NCBI GenBank assembly: GCA_963756525.1
Contig: CAVWNR010000001.1
Span: 1,116,001-1,180,000, forward strand
Origin: CAVWNR01 sp963756525
GTDB lineage: Bacteria > Actinomycetota > Actinomycetes > Mycobacteriales > Jatrophihabitantaceae
Direction: 5' to 3'
Length of the DNA stretch: 64,000 nt
Part shown: in pieces, positions 62,763 to 64,000 of the stretch
Numbering within the stretch: position 1 is the first letter of the stretch
Layout of the letters: the number at the start of each line of letters is the position of its first letter
Made by a program: the position numbers and the translations under genes
Notes under the pieces: model-generated
Database searches by the model: none
The model's input: the letters and a program-made list of their open reading frames with translations, nothing else
What the model was told of the DNA's origin: nothing

Positions 62763-63890
62763 TCAGTCCTTCACGCCGGGGGGAGATGACTGCTCTGCGC
62801 GCGAGGGCGCTTCCTTCGAAGTGCGCCGGCGCCGTGCGGACGGCGCGGCCTTCCGGCCGGTAACCCGGGCGGGGTCGCGCGCCCGGGGCCGCGCCGGCGG
62901 CCCGGTAGAGGCACGTTCGACCAGATGCACCGGCAGCAGCTCACGGGAATGCACGTCCCGGCCGGCGATCCGATCGAGCAGGACGGCTGCCGCCCGAGCT
63001 CCCGTCTCGACCAACGGGACATGGACGGTGGTGAGGGAAGGGATCAGGAAACGCGACATCGGCAGGTCGTCGCAGCCGATCACCGATGCATCCTCGGGTA
63101 TTTCGATCTTGCGGTCAGCCAGCAGACGCAGCACGCCCATCGCCATGGTGTCGTTCTGTGCGAACCATGCGGTGATCGTTGGATCGCGGTCGAGTAGTTG
63201 TGCGGCGGTCGTATAGCCGTCGTCGGCGGTCCAGCCCGCCGCGCCGATGCGTCGTTCCGGAAGCGAAAGACCGGCTGCTTCGAGCGACTGCCGGAAGCCC
63301 TCGAGGCGGGTGCGCACGACCTCCCGGCTCGGCGGGCCGGTCACCGTCGCGATCGCCCGGTGGCCGAGACCGGCCAAGTGCTTCCCCGCGATCATGCCCG
63401 TCATCCGGTGATCGGAGCCGAGAAGCACAGCCGGAGTGCCCGGCAGATGATTGATGCTCACGAGCGGAAGGCCGCCGCGGATCGCGGCGCTGAACTTCGA
63501 GTCGGCCTCGAGGCTCGGTGCGATGACAAGCACGCCCTGGACCCGGTGTGCGAGGAGCTTATCGAGCGATTGACCGGCGTCGATCTCCGGTCGCACTGCG
63601 ACCAGCACCGTCGCGTGGCCACGAGCAGCCAGCGCTTCCTGGGCTCCGGCCACGAAGCGAGAGAGCGCCGTGTCGGCGAGATCGTCGGCCAGGATCCCGA
63701 CCGTGATGGACGCGCGCCGCACTAGGCCACGGGCGAGCAGATTGGGAACGTACCCGAGCTCTCGAGCGGCGTTCAGGATCCGCTCGGCCGTCGCGGCCGA
63801 CGCGACTTCTTGGTGACCGTTGAGCACCTTGCTGGCGGTCTGAAAGCTCACGCCAGCACGCGCGGCGACGTCCTTGAGCGAGACGTACAC
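62763..63890 (-). CDS. LacI-family regulator of the arabinose operon
   Basis: A 375-residue repressor: HTH (SLKDVAARAGVSFQTASKVLNG), hinge (PNLLARGLV) and a periplasmic-binding-like sensor (VGILADDLADTALSRFV, IGCDDLPMSRF). The last 45 residues form an Arg/Pro/Ser-rich tail that is not part of the LacI fold. It is the first gene of the arabinose operon and so probably autoregulates through the palindrome 46 bp upstream of its start. Confidence 0.92.
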   Translation of the reverse strand: MYVSLKDVAARAGVSFQTASKVLNGHQEVASAATAERILNAARELGYVPNLLARGLVRRASITVGILADDLADTALSRFVAGAQEALAARGHATVLVAVRPEIDAGQSLDKLLAHRVQGVLVIAPSLEADSKFSAAIRGGLPLVSINHLPGTPAVLLGSDHRMTGMIAGKHLAGLGHRAIATVTGPPSREVVRTRLEGFRQSLEAAGLSLPERRIGAAGWTADDGYTTAAQLLDRDPTITAWFAQNDTMAMGVLRLLADRKIEIPEDASVIGCDDLPMSRFLIPSLTTVHVPLVETGARAAAVLLDRIAGRDVHSRELLPVHLVERASTGPPARPRARDPARVTGRKAAPSARRRRTSKEAPSRAEQSSPPGVKD

Positions 63891-63935
63891 CCCAGCTCCG
63901 GTGCCTACGGTCCGTCTGATCGAGAGGTTTCCTCT

Positions 63936-63953
63936 TAGGCGAACGTTCGCCTA
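63936..63953. promoter_or_regulatory. Perfect 18-bp palindromic operator for the arabinose LacI
   Basis: TAGGCGAACGTTCGCCTA is a perfect palindrome with the central CG expected of LacI-family operators. It lies 46 bp upstream of lacI, the first gene of the operon. I did not find another exact copy in the window. Confidence 0.85.
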
Positions 63954-64000
63954 TCGTGCGCCGCGATCCGAAATCAGTCAAGACGTCGGTCGAGCGGCGC

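Noticed and set aside
1..64000. CRISPR arrays, tRNA, rRNA, transposases
   Set aside because: No regularly spaced repeats, no tRNA or rRNA sequence and no transposase motifs were found while reading.

Overview
The window is about 70% GC, has Shine-Dalgarno sites before many ATG, GTG and occasional TTG starts, and its protein families (DUF5995, DUF6197, DICT-MerR, PRC-barrel/DUF2382, STAS and HATPase anti-sigma proteins, sugar ABC transporters lacking their own ATPase) are those of a soil or plant-associated actinobacterium. I cannot name the genus. I saw no rRNA, tRNA, CRISPR array or intact transposase.

Layout. 1-5249: a polyol- or sugar-type ABC transporter operon with a zinc alcohol dehydrogenase, divergent from a SorC-type regulator, with two matching operators in the gap. 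5233-11312: small and uncharacterised actinobacterial genes, a PP2C phosphatase, a phosphotransferase remnant and a frameshifted gene. 11484-18140: FAD oxidoreductase, ArsR and arsenite methyltransferase with paired operators, ACC deaminase, an acetyltransferase, cold-shock protein and fatty acid desaturase. 18218-23359: remnants (MASE1 histidine kinase, cyclophilin-like domain, SDR with an internal deletion) mixed with a nitrilase-fold protein lacking its catalytic cysteine, a 71-bp inverted-repeat element and a zinc dehydrogenase. 23415-25923: DUF3500 protein and a secreted Ig-like protein.

25993-31700 is the most unusual region: HAD phosphatase, a GTP cyclohydrolase II fused to a RibD-type reductase, a zinc-free medium-chain dehydrogenase, a cysteine-less 6-pyruvoyltetrahydropterin synthase homologue and two GT4 glycosyltransferases, packed with overlaps and followed by two drug:H+ antiporter-type MFS genes. 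It reads as a pathway from GTP to a reduced, glycosylated pterin or pyrimidine product that I cannot identify.

35246-44433: envelope and stress genes (DUF2127, MerR-DICT, STAS, anti-sigma ATPase, TetR, PRC-barrel/DUF2382, DUF2231-Rieske, ABM monooxygenase, and a protein joining an 11-residue-repeat coiled coil to a SAP domain).

44507-63953: two L-arabinose utilisation units. The first has a GH127 beta-L-arabinofuranosidase, an ABC importer and an aldo/keto reductase, divergent from a LacI regulator. The second is a long operon, lacI - binding protein - two permeases - GH51 arabinofuranosidase - araB - araD - araA - alcohol dehydrogenase, with translationally coupled junctions and a perfect 18-bp palindrome upstream of lacI. 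Together they would import arabinosides, release L-arabinose in the cytoplasm and convert it to D-xylulose 5-phosphate. With ACC deaminase, this suggests life on plant material.
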